A stretch of 64,000 bases of DNA from Apricaphanius iberus (lineage: Eukaryota; Chordata; Actinopteri; Cyprinodontiformes; Aphaniidae), in NCBI GenBank assembly GCA_028564705.1, contig JAPXFQ010000993.1:1-64000 (forward strand), in the 5' to 3' direction. Shown one piece after another: positions 58,801-64,000 of this stretch. The translations under genes and the position numbers were made by a program. The notes under the pieces are model-generated. The model made no database searches. It was given only the letters and a program-made list of their open reading frames with translations, and was not told the DNA's origin. Position 1 is the first letter of the stretch. Every line of letters starts with the position of its first letter.

Positions 58801-61800
58801 TATTTTCTGTGCAGAGATAACGTGGTTGTTATATATTGTCTTGGTGTTGTTTCAGAGTGGAGGGATCTACCTGTACGCCAATCAGAGGGGCTGTGACGGA
58901 GACCGGGTCTACTATGATGGTTGTGCAATGGTGGCTATTAATGGAGATGTTGTAGCTCGTGGGGCCCAGTTTTCCCTCGATGATGTGGTAGGCATGGTAA
59001 CAGTTGTGTAGCTTCAGTCCTGACCTGCTGTTAGGATGCTTGTTTGTATCAGAGAGCCTCACAGTGTTTACAGGTTTTCTAGTTGGCATCTGTATTTGTT
59101 TCAACATTCTTAAAGTATGCCATTATAACCTGAGAAATATTTTCTTTTATTACAGGAAGTGATTACAGCCACTCTGGATCTGGAAGATGTCCGCAGTTAC
59201 AGAGGAGAGCTTTGCCAGCCACAGATGGTTAGAAAATAACAACGCCAATGTTTTGGACGTAGGAAACTGTATTTTGCAGTAAAGGCTGTAACAGCTTATA
59301 TCATTTCTATCTGGAACCTCAAACTAAAAGCTATTTCTCTGCTTTCAAGCAAGTTCACACAAAATCAGCATCAAGCTGTTAATAACCAGCACCCACTCTT
59401 CCTCCCTTTAATGGGGGCAAGTGGAGATAGTTTGTGCTGTTTTTGGATGTTTCCCAGAGCCGTGCATCGATCAACTCTGGTTCTGGACCTCTGTGCAGTG
59501 ACCAGTAACTGTCCAGCCTTCAGGACGCGCTGAGCTGAATTCACTCCATCAACACTGGATCCGATATTCAGGACTTCACAGTGTAGCTGAACAATGAAAC
59601 TGGAACTTATGAGTTTTATACAGATACAGTTGAGGCCAAAATCCTTCTGGTAGATTTAAAGTAAAGCCTAGTTTATACCTGTCCATCAGCAAGTTTGAAC
59701 CCAGATGCAGACGTAATGAGTAAAGAGTCATTTTCCTTTAACACTTCTCTGTTGGTGTATCAGTGTTGTAAAGCAATTTCCCACTAGGGGTCCTGACTTT
59801 TTCTTGCAGGACTTCCTACCATTGCAGTGTTGTTTCTGGTCAGCTAGAGTTTATTTTGTTCAGCTTATAAACTCATTACCCCTCGAGAAGCAATAGCCGA
59901 TAGTTGGAGATAGTTGGAGAGCTTCTTACTAGAAGTGCAGCTTCTATGTCTATGTGACCACTAATCACATAGACTATAGAACCCTGTTCTTATAAAATGA
60001 TCTCTGACTGTTGTTGAGCTGAACCTCGTGTGCTCTCCGTTTATTTCAACGGATAGAAAATTGGGCTCTACTCTGTGTTCTTACATAGGTCAGGGACAGA
60101 CATTGTATTGCTGGATAATGACGTTGCTCCTATCCATTCCGACATAGACGGAGAAGTATAATTTAGGCTTAAAAGGGCCTGATTTATCAATCTTCCAAAT
60201 AAAGAGTGCAAAATAGCATGCACAGCAAAAATTATTTTCCCGATTTGTGGGTGATCTATAAAGATTGCGTTTGAAAATGATAACAGAGCAGTATTCAAAT
60301 CAGGACTCTGCATGCGCTGCTCTGTGTGCCTTAGAGAGGAGGAATAGGCGCAGGGATTCATGATACCTCTTCAACAAAAAAGGGGAAAAACGAAAAATCT
60401 ATGGCTCTAATAAAGTGAATTACTATAATGCTAGAATGTCTGTTAACTATATTTTTAATTCGTAAGTAATCAACTTAATGTGTGAGGTTTACATGCTCTG
60501 CTCTCTGCTACATGGAGGCACCATATTCCAGAGTCTGGCCTACTAAAGCTGCAGCATGTCCAGAAAAAGCTCACTAAGATGTCCATATTTGCCTAATGTT
60601 GTTGAAATGCACCACACTCTACCATGGCATCTATTAAATATCAAGTGTCAGTAAAGAAATGTAATCTTAAAAATATGTAATCTGAAGTGTATGATTTTTG
60701 GTTTTGAAATGTCATATACAGTCGGGAGAACAAGTATTTGATACACTGCTGATTTTTGAAGTTTTCCCAGAGAGCAAACAACACAGCATGTAGAGGTCTG
60801 TAATTTGTATCAAAGGTACTCTTCAACTGTGACGGACAGAATCTAAAACAAAAATCACAGTAGATGATTTTTAAATAATTAATTTAAATTTTATTGCATG
60901 ACATAAGTATTTGATACACTGAACAAACAGAACTCAGTATTTGGTACAGGAACCATTGTTTGTAATTACAGAGATCAGACGTTTTCTGTAGTTCTTCACC
61001 AGGTTTGCACACTGCAGCAGGGATTTTGTCCCGCTCCTTCGTAAAGATCTTCTCCAGAGTGTTTAGGTTTCGGGGCTATCGCTGGATTTTCTATTGGATT
61101 CAGGTCTTGAGTCTAGCTAGGCCACTCCAGGACCTTAAGAGGAGCCTAAGGAGCCACTCCTTAGCTGCCCTGGCTGTGTTTCAGGTTGTTGTCATGCTGG
61201 AAGACCCAGCCAAGACCCATCTTCAATGCTCATACTTAGGGAAGGTGATTGTTGGCTAAGATCTCACGATACACGGCCACATCCATCCTCCCCTTAATAC
61301 CTTGCAGTCATCCTGTCCACTTTGCAGAGTTCTTGCATTTCACTCCAGACCGAGAGAGATTGACCGTCATCTTGACGGTCTGGTACCCTGCTCAGCTATA
61401 ATGCCCCCTGATGGACGGGGAGCGTTGGTCCAGATGATGCTCAAAGTCACTGAGCATCCTCCATGCTGTCTCTTCTCTGTCTTCTCAGACCCCCAGACGG
61501 TCGTGGCAGATGACCGCTTGTACTGAGCCAGGTTTTGCCAGAGGTTTCTTCCTGTTAAAGGGGAGTGTTTCCTCTCCACTGTCGCTACATGCTTGCTCAG
61601 TATGAGGGATGAGGAATTGCTGTGGTTGGAGTCTGTATGTTCCACACACAACCTCACGCCGATGACGCAACGCAATCTGCTGGGATTCCTTACATAGAAA
61701 ACTTAACTGATTGAAATGTTTGTATAATTGTATTGAGATGACTTTTGTTGTGAATTGACGCTATATAAATAAAATTGAATTGAATAGAATTGAACTTCTT

Positions 61801-64000
61801 CCATTTTCTAATTATTGCACCAACAGTTGTTACCTTTTCACCAAGCTGCTAGCATATTGTCCTGTAGCCCATCCCAGCCTTGTGCAGCGCTACAACTGAT
61901 GTCCTTGCACTGCTCCTGGTTTTGGCCATTGTGGAGAAGTTTGAGTTTGTCTGAGTGTGTGGACAGGTTTCTTTTCTACAGGTAACGAGTTCAAACAGAT
62001 GCAGTTAATACAGGTAATGAGTGGAGAACAGTAGGACTTCTTAAAGAAAAAGTAACAGGTCTGTGGGAGCCTAAATTCTTATTTGTCGATAGGTGATCAA
62101 ATACTTATGTCAATCGATAAAATGGAAATTAATTATTTAAAACTCATCCACTGTGATTTTGTGCATTTTTGTTTTTACATTCTGTCCAACACAGTTGAAG
62201 AGAACCTTTGATACAAATTACAGACCTCTACATGTTTTGTAAGTGGGAAAACTCAAAAAATAGGGAGTGTATCAATTACTTGTTCTTCCCGCTGTATGTA
62301 GACTAATTGTCATTGGGGTATTGTACATGATTATTACACTTTATTGATTGGACGCCAGGAAGATTAGTAACCACTCCAGTGGAAACTAATGAGCATCCAA
62401 ATAAACAGTAGGGACAGATGCGGTGAGCATAACTATTAGGTTTATGGTCATTATAGTGTTACTTTTAGGTTAGAATGTATGTGAGTTATATTTTTAAATT
62501 TTTCAGTAATAAACTTATGTTGAATGTGGTGGTGCAAATTTAAGACATGCCTTTCAGAGGTGGTAAAAACAGGCTCTAAAACCGACAAACTGTTTCATGT
62601 TTGATAAATCACACTGTGCGTGGAAAACATACCTATTTGTATGTTCTCCTTTGCATCCTCCGACAGAAACGCCCACATCACATATTCATCAAGGGCAAAA
62701 GCACTAAATGGATTGCACGTGTCTTGCTGCGGGTTTAACAGGCGCACTGTTATCTATGCGTGATTAGTGGATCAAATGCTGCATGTTTTTGTGGCCACTG
62801 AAAGGTTTGCGCCCCTTTCAATGACTGGGAACAATATTAAGGTTTTAGGAGTTGCCCAGTTTGAGTCCTGACTTGATTTAGGGGAGCGAAAGATTAGTGT
62901 GATGTCAAAGAAGCCTTCCAAGCACATAGACTTGGAGTTTTAAATCAAAGAACATAAAAGGCTAGAGGAAAGATGAAAAATGTTGCTCAGCAATTAAAAT
63001 AAAGTGTTGATTTCTACAAAACAAAATCGATTTGTTTCTTAATTTCTTTAGAAGAATATTAATAATTTGTTTCAGTTAATTTATTTAACTATAAATAAAA
63101 ACATAAATCTGAACTAATTAAGTTAAGAATTAATCCTCTTTTTAGATTATCATCTTTTAAATGACACCTAATTTCCTATCGGAAAGAAACTGTTTGAAAG
63201 AAAATTATTTAAAATCTAAATCTGTCAGGGGTATGAACAATTTTTTTGGCTTATTTCCTCATGACTTCAAATAATGTAAATTTGTGTTTACCACACGTTT
63301 TAAAATATTTGATTACTAATATGTTATTATTTAGAACTTATTTATTAGTAACTAATTATTTATTAGTAATAAAAAATTTGAAATATTACTAACTTCATGT
63401 GTATCAACTGTGAAATCACAAAGACTAGATTTTTATGATGGTACTGTTACTGTCAGGCCCAGTGTTCCAGCTTACTGGTCGATGCTCTCTGCTTGGCCTG
63501 ATGAGTGACCCTGCTTCTCTGTTATAGGAAGTACAACAAAAGCATTGCTACAGGGTCAAAGTGGACTTTTCTTTATCCTCCTCTAATGATGTGTACCTCC
63601 CCACACACCACCCAATACGGTGGCTCTTTCATACACCAGAGGAAGAAATCAGGTAAAAAGTTATTTTGCTGGATAAATAGTGTTGTACTCTTTGCAGACA
63701 GTTTTAGAATTGAGGGATCTCTGTGTGAACTTCCTACAATACTAAATAGCTGTGTTGTTTAGTCTAGGGCCAGCCTGTTGGCTGTGGGACTACCTGAGGA
63801 GGAGTGGCCAGGTGAGGAGGAACGTCTCACAAAATTTAAGCTAAATCATATGATTAGTCTTTGTGAAACTTAATGGGACTGGCTTGTGTTCCAGGGTGGT
63901 TTCCTGTTACCTCTGAGCGGTGGCGTTGACAGCTCCTCCACCGCCTGTATAGTCTACTGTATGTGTGTGCTGCTCTGCCAGGCTGTGAATGATGGCAGTA
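35622..64000 (+). CDS. NADSYN1: Glutamine-dependent NAD+ synthetase, 5' part (13 exons, runs off the window)
   Basis: The enzyme makes NAD+ in the cytosol from nicotinic acid adenine dinucleotide, ATP and glutamine. It is the last step of the de novo and Preiss-Handler routes. Joined exons: 35622-35706, 42379-42439, 43914-44030, 44752-44805, 44884-44973, 48608-48659, 48862-48950, 51414-51531, 58856-58987, 59156-59227, 63528-63652, 63763-63811 and 63895 to the edge. They stay in frame for 383 codons, against about 706 residues for the human protein. Residues 1-about 290 form the nitrilase-like glutaminase domain with the triad Glu45 (GPELEI), Lys114 (IRPKM) and Cys175 (TEICAEL). The synthetase domain begins with SGGVDS at 356-361. 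The start MGRKVT matches vertebrate orthologues. No premature stop or frameshift was found, so the gene looks functional. Long introns 1, 5, 7, 8 and 10 are loaded with transposons. Confidence 0.96.
36490..36945 (-). mobile_element. LINE reverse-transcriptase fragment, minus strand
   Basis: It lies in NADSYN1 intron 1. On the minus strand 36945-36607 encodes '[19 protein letters not shown]', '[19 protein letters not shown]' and '[11 protein letters not shown]'. The second catalytic Asp of the FADD box is Tyr. After a frameshift near 36610 it continues as '[15 protein letters not shown]'. It is a jockey/Rex1-type RT remnant and is inactive. Confidence 0.7.
37086..37848. mobile_element. MITE with about 50-bp inverted ends
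   Basis: The left end 'tacactaaaaaaaaacattg...ttgggtgaacataataaaac' (37086-37130) is matched in inverse at 37805-37848 ('atcatgttcacccaacaagc...tttttgagtgta'). The interior holds a SINE-like insert (37240-37565) and a G14 run (37779-37792). There is no transposase frame. It lies in NADSYN1 intron 1. Confidence 0.65.
37240..37565 (+). repeat. SINE-like repeat with GATG-type tail
   Basis: It contains 'gagtttgcatgttctccccg', 'cttcctcccacagtccaaaa', 'gatggactggcgacctgtcc' and ends 'gaaaatggatggatggata'. It matches 9233-9370 (inverted) and shares its first part with 50037-50330 (inverted). The tail resembles that of Rex3-type elements, which may supply the enzyme; that link is inferred. Confidence 0.75.
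38033..38067. repeat. (GATA)n microsatellite
   Basis: About eight GATA units with one interruption near 38041. Confidence 0.9.
38172..40060 (-). mobile_element. LINE remnant with endonuclease and C-terminal parts, minus strand
   Basis: It lies in NADSYN1 intron 1. On the minus strand, about 39960-39850 encodes an endonuclease motif '[11 protein letters not shown]'. 39679-39434 continues with '[14 protein letters not shown]' and 'GHTFDLIIS' (the catalytic Asp of GDFN is Tyr here). 39281-39036 is a linker. About 38800-38700 reads 'SFYWLPV...[18 protein letters not shown]'. 38680-38447 ends in '[15 protein letters not shown]'. The reverse-transcriptase core between 39036 and about 38820 is missing. 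The 3' tail at 38172-38195 is (CTTGC)n on the minus strand. Confidence 0.7.
40447..41469 (+). CDS. L2-like LINE reverse transcriptase, C-terminal 340 codons
   Basis: The frame encodes the palm and thumb of an [20 protein letters not shown] holds the first catalytic Asp (near residue 28), [17 protein letters not shown] is the template-binding block, and [14 protein letters not shown] holds the FADD pair (near residues 114-117). The C-terminal [20 protein letters not shown] block is typical of the CR1/L2 group in fish. The endonuclease and N-terminal RT parts are missing. The ATG at 40447 is not the natural start, because truncation falls at about the same place. It is not expected to be a host gene. 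Confidence 0.85.
   Translation: MKRYVMALHYILHHLDSAGTYARVLFVDLSSAFNTIVPELLHQKLSQLTVPPSICQWITSFLTDRRQQVKLGNFISSTRSLSIGAPQGCVLSPLLFSLYTTDCTSRDLSVKLLKFADDTTVIGLIRDGDESAYRRDVEQLVLWCSQNHLELNPLKTVEMTVDFRKRPPATSPLIITNRPVPTVESFRFLGSTITRDLKWTSHIDSIRKKAQQRLYFLRQLRKFNLPQELLIIFYTAIVQSVLTSSISVWFGSATRQDRDRLQRTVRSSERIIGTDLPSIEDLFRARVRKQARKITTDPSHPGHNLFRLLPSGRRYRALYAKTTRHNNSFFPQAVALMNSE
41570..41640. repeat. T-rich simple repeat (TTTTA)n
   Basis: A low-complexity tract of TTTTA and TTTA units within the 3' region of the L2-like LINE. Confidence 0.85.
42379..42439 (+). CDS. NADSYN1: NADSYN1 exon 2
   Basis: 61 bp after 'tttctgcag'. It encodes [20 protein letters not shown] plus two bases and carries catalytic Glu45. 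The donor is TG|gtgaga. Confidence 0.95.
42440..43913. other. NADSYN1: NADSYN1 intron 2
   Basis: No named transposon is recognised. It contains an inverted triplet tract (TAA)n/(TTA)n at 43545-43583 that can form a hairpin, followed by a GC-richer stretch (43600-43820) with a short open frame 43613-43867 encoding hydrophobic residues. That frame has no recognised homologue and is not called a gene. Confidence 0.5.
43545..43583. repeat. Self-complementary (TAA)n(TTA)n tract
   Basis: About seven TAA units followed by about five TTA units, so the two halves can pair. Confidence 0.85.
43914..44030 (+). CDS. NADSYN1: NADSYN1 exon 3
   Basis: 117 bp between 'tttcacag' and 'gtaagaga'. It encodes [16 protein letters not shown] through DIICDVGM (the last codon is split). 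It matches the conserved region after the glutaminase Glu. Confidence 0.95.
44752..44805 (+). CDS. NADSYN1: NADSYN1 exon 4
   Basis: 54 bp between 'tcccttag' and 'gtatgtca'. It encodes [17 protein letters not shown], the conserved strand before the catalytic Lys. Confidence 0.95.
44884..44973 (+). CDS. NADSYN1: NADSYN1 exon 5
   Basis: 90 bp after 'tttcctgcag'. It encodes [10 protein letters not shown] (Lys114) through [13 protein letters not shown] end it at TTAAG|gttggt, which pairs with an exon 6 acceptor at 48607 to give ...RLRQVEEY, as in mammals (RQTEEY). A weaker donor 4 bp downstream (TTG|gtctct) with the next acceptor would give RLRLVEEY at equal length. Confidence 0.85.
46385..46407. 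repeat. Poly-A run (A23)
   Basis: An uninterrupted A-run inside copy B of the LTR-like repeat, absent from copy A. Confidence 0.9.
47054..47310 (-). mobile_element. tRNA-derived SINE, minus strand
   Basis: Read on the minus strand it begins 'cagtggtagagtagtttgct' and 'ggttcgattc' (A- and B-box-like), has a body with 'gggcaaggcacttaacac', and ends 'aaagcgctttgagtgg...gaaaagcgctatatac'. A short duplication (agatg) may flank it. It interrupts copy B of the LTR-like repeat; copy A lacks it. Confidence 0.75.
48608..48659 (+). CDS. NADSYN1: NADSYN1 exon 6
   Basis: 52 bp ending CAG|gtaactg. It encodes [17 protein letters not shown]. Two acceptors 4 bp apart exist ('gttaag' and 'acag'). I chose the first because it keeps frame with the stronger exon 5 donor. 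Confidence 0.85.
48862..48950 (+). CDS. NADSYN1: NADSYN1 exon 7
   Basis: 89 bp between 'ttcctcag' and 'gtagat'. It encodes [20 protein letters not shown] then ICAELWNPN, including Cys175, the glutaminase nucleophile. Confidence 0.95.
48986..51191 (-). mobile_element. Tc1-like transposon with long inverted repeats, defective
   Basis: The left end 'gtcgtggccaaaagttttga' (48988 on) matches the inverse of the right end ('ttctcaaaacttctggccacgattg', to 51191). The inverted similarity runs about 150 bp, with TA outside both ends. On the minus strand 49380-49162 encodes a stretch resembling a Tc1 transposase C-terminus ('[20 protein letters not shown]'). The catalytic core is not recognised, and a SINE-like repeat sits at 50037-50330. 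It lies in NADSYN1 intron 7. Confidence 0.75.
50037..50330 (-). repeat. SINE-like repeat, minus strand
   Basis: The reverse complement carries 'ctcacagctagaaggtcctg', 'ggtttgattcccgctgggg' and 'gtttgcatgttctccccatg'. It shares its core with 37240-37330. Confidence 0.65.
51414..51531 (+). CDS. NADSYN1: NADSYN1 exon 8
   Basis: 118 bp after 'tttttcctcag'. It encodes [29 protein letters not shown] and so on, to ATTK, ending in phase 0 at 'gtagat'. It is highly conserved with the human exon. Confidence 0.95.
51768..53152. mobile_element. hAT-type non-autonomous element 1
   Basis: Terminal repeats tagggctgaacgatt (51768) and 'aatcgttcagcccta' (to 53152) are flanked by an exact 8-bp duplication atctttgc (51760-51767 and 53153-53160), as hAT elements make. 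No transposase frame is present. A SINE is nested at 52791-53092. Confidence 0.85.
52791..53092 (-). mobile_element. tRNA-derived SINE, minus strand
   Basis: On the minus strand: 'actgtggctcaggagttggg' and 'ggttgccggttcaagccccg' (pol III box-like), 'tccttgggcaagacactgg', and a tail with 'gtaaagcgctttggggtctg'. It is a very common fish SINE type and sits inside hAT element 1. Confidence 0.8.
54682..55421. mobile_element. hAT-type non-autonomous element 2
   Basis: Terminal repeats tagggctacacgatta (54682) and 'taattgtacagcccta' (to 55421). The flanking 8-bp target copies are gtctaaaa and gtctagaa, with one mismatch. The interior has no transposase frame. Confidence 0.8.
55674..57212. mobile_element. 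MITE with about 100-bp inverted ends and TA flanks
   Basis: The left end 'tgaaacgccaaagtgttcaa' and the inverse of the right end ('tggaacgccaaagtgttcaa') continue to match for about 100 bp, through 'ttatgaaataaa.atcagcatgaat' and 'aatgtgacaatgaaat'. TA lies on each side. The interior repeats 'attatgaaataaa' many times and carries a long (AT)n tract. Confidence 0.75.
55840..55887. repeat. (AT)n microsatellite
   Basis: About 48 bp of AT dinucleotides inside the nested MITE. Confidence 0.95.
57650..57843 (+). mobile_element. tRNA-derived SINE body, plus strand
   Basis: It shares 'cacatgtcgatgtgcccc', 'ggcaaggcacttaac', 'gaatgtggcttcaatgtaaa' and 'agaaaagcgctatata' with the SINE at 47054-47310 (inverted). 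The tRNA-like head is poorly preserved. Confidence 0.7.
58856..58987 (+). CDS. NADSYN1: NADSYN1 exon 9
   Basis: 132 bp after 'ttgtttcag'. It encodes [33 protein letters not shown] and QFSLDDV, ending at 'gtaggc'. It is preceded by the 7.3 kb transposon-filled intron 8. Confidence 0.95.
59156..59227 (+). CDS. NADSYN1: NADSYN1 exon 10
   Basis: 72 bp after 'tattacag'. It encodes [18 protein letters not shown] then LCQPQM. The donor ATG|gttaga is a weaker match, and the last few residues fall in a variable linker, so the exact 3' end is less certain. Confidence 0.85.
60719..62294 (-). mobile_element. Tc1-like transposon with long inverted repeats, defective
   Basis: The left end cagtcgggagaacaagtatt and the inverse of the right end ('cagcgggaagaacaagtaat') continue to match for about 200 bp, with TA outside each. 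The interior on the minus strand matches a widespread fish Tc1 group (phrases such as 'caggaccttaaga', 'ctggaagacccagccaagac', 'cttcttccattttctaatta' from the plus strand). Most of the transposase is deleted, and a 418-bp repeat is inserted at 61376-61793. Confidence 0.8.
61376..61793 (+). repeat. Nested fish LINE 3'-end-like repeat
   Basis: It splits the Tc1 sequence between 'gattgaccgtcatcttg' and 'aacttcttccattttc'. Its main part (from about 61490) matches 1953-2293 in the same orientation and ends 'gaattgaatagaattga'. A 4-bp duplication (ttga) may flank it. This copy extends about 110 bp further 5' than the one at 1953. Confidence 0.75.
63528..63652 (+). CDS. NADSYN1: NADSYN1 exon 11
   Basis: 125 bp between 'ctgttatag' and 'gtaaaa'. 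It encodes [17 protein letters not shown], a variable linker, then [10 protein letters not shown], matching the human PRVKVDF...YHSPEEEIS segment that links the two domains. Confidence 0.93.
63763..63811 (+). CDS. NADSYN1: NADSYN1 exon 12
   Basis: 49 bp after 'ttgtttag'. It encodes [17 protein letters not shown], ending CAG|gtgagg. It is nearly identical to the human sequence. Confidence 0.95.
63895..64000 (+). CDS. NADSYN1: NADSYN1 exon 13, cut by the window edge
   Basis: At least 106 bp after 'tgtgttccag'. It encodes [20 protein letters not shown] and more. SGGVDS is the P-loop-like ATP pyrophosphatase motif of the synthetase domain. No donor is seen before the edge. Confidence 0.95.

Larger units (their letters stand above)
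51532..58855. other. NADSYN1: NADSYN1 intron 8, a nest of transposons
   Basis: A 7.3 kb intron. It contains a MITE-like outer element (51651-53688), a hAT copy inside it with a SINE inside that, two further hAT-type elements (54682-55421 and 55535-58416), a TA-flanked MITE in the last, and a second SINE. A LINE-end-like piece lies at 53214-53310 ('ggcaaggcaattttatttat'). The last 440 bp before exon 9 look unique. Confidence 0.75.
59228..63527. other. NADSYN1: NADSYN1 intron 10
   Basis: A 4.3 kb intron. 59690-60000 is loosely similar to 45620-46090 in intron 5. A Tc1-like element occupies 60719-62294. The remainder (60010-60700 and 62300-63520) is AT-rich and unclassified; short frames there are not supported. 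Confidence 0.6.

Noticed and set aside
1..64000. CRISPR array, operon, phage or bacterial defence system
   Set aside because: No spaced direct repeats with unique spacers, no gene clusters with ribosome-binding sites, and the base make-up and introns are those of a vertebrate genome.

Overview
The window is vertebrate nuclear DNA, almost certainly from a teleost fish. The host gene has long introns with GT-AG splice sites. The rest is packed with repeat types typical of fish genomes: Rex3-like, L2-like, L1-Tx1-like and RNase H-bearing LINEs, Tc1 and hAT transposons, and tRNA-derived SINEs. No bacterial-style gene organisation, CRISPR array or rRNA was seen. All assignments come from reading the sequence and from remembered family features; no database search was possible.

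One host gene is clearly supported. It is the 5' part of NADSYN1 (glutamine-dependent NAD+ synthetase) on the + strand, from the ATG at 35622 to the window edge. I could place 13 exons, which join without a frame break into 383 codons plus one base. They cover the whole glutaminase (nitrilase-fold) domain, with the expected catalytic Glu45, Lys114 and Cys175, and the start of the synthetase domain with its SGGVDS ATP-binding loop. The gene runs out of the window in or just after exon 13.

The left half (1-35 kb) holds no convincing host gene. Going left to right it contains: (i) a 1.1 kb inverted-repeat element whose two ends carry 15-bp palindromes at exact 21-bp spacing; (ii) a 3.2 kb insertion (2501-5704) made only of the GC-rich 3' region of an L1-Tx1-like LINE, flanked by a 12-bp target-site duplication; (iii) a longer copy of the same LINE (about 12480-17992) with an uninterrupted reverse-transcriptase ORF of 773 codons followed by the same GC-rich 3' region; (iv) a decayed minus-strand endogenous retrovirus pol remnant; (v) two related GC-rich dispersed repeats; and (vi) a transposon stack at 31.2-35.5 kb. 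In that stack a broken Rex3-like LINE contains a nested insertion and lies next to an RNase H-bearing LINE, which is split by a Tc1 element. The tail of this stack ends about 110 bp before the NADSYN1 start codon.

The NADSYN1 introns carry most of the remaining repeats. Intron 1 has two minus-strand LINE remnants, a MITE with a nested SINE-like insert, and a plus-strand L2-like LINE with a 340-codon ORF. Intron 5 has an LTR-like dispersed repeat with a SINE inside it. Intron 7 has a Tc1-like element with long inverted repeats. Intron 8 is largely nested hAT and MITE insertions with readable 8-bp target duplications. Intron 10 has another Tc1-like element with a nested insert. Long stretches at 5.7-8.5, 20.5-23.3 and 25.6-29.3 kb show nothing I can name.
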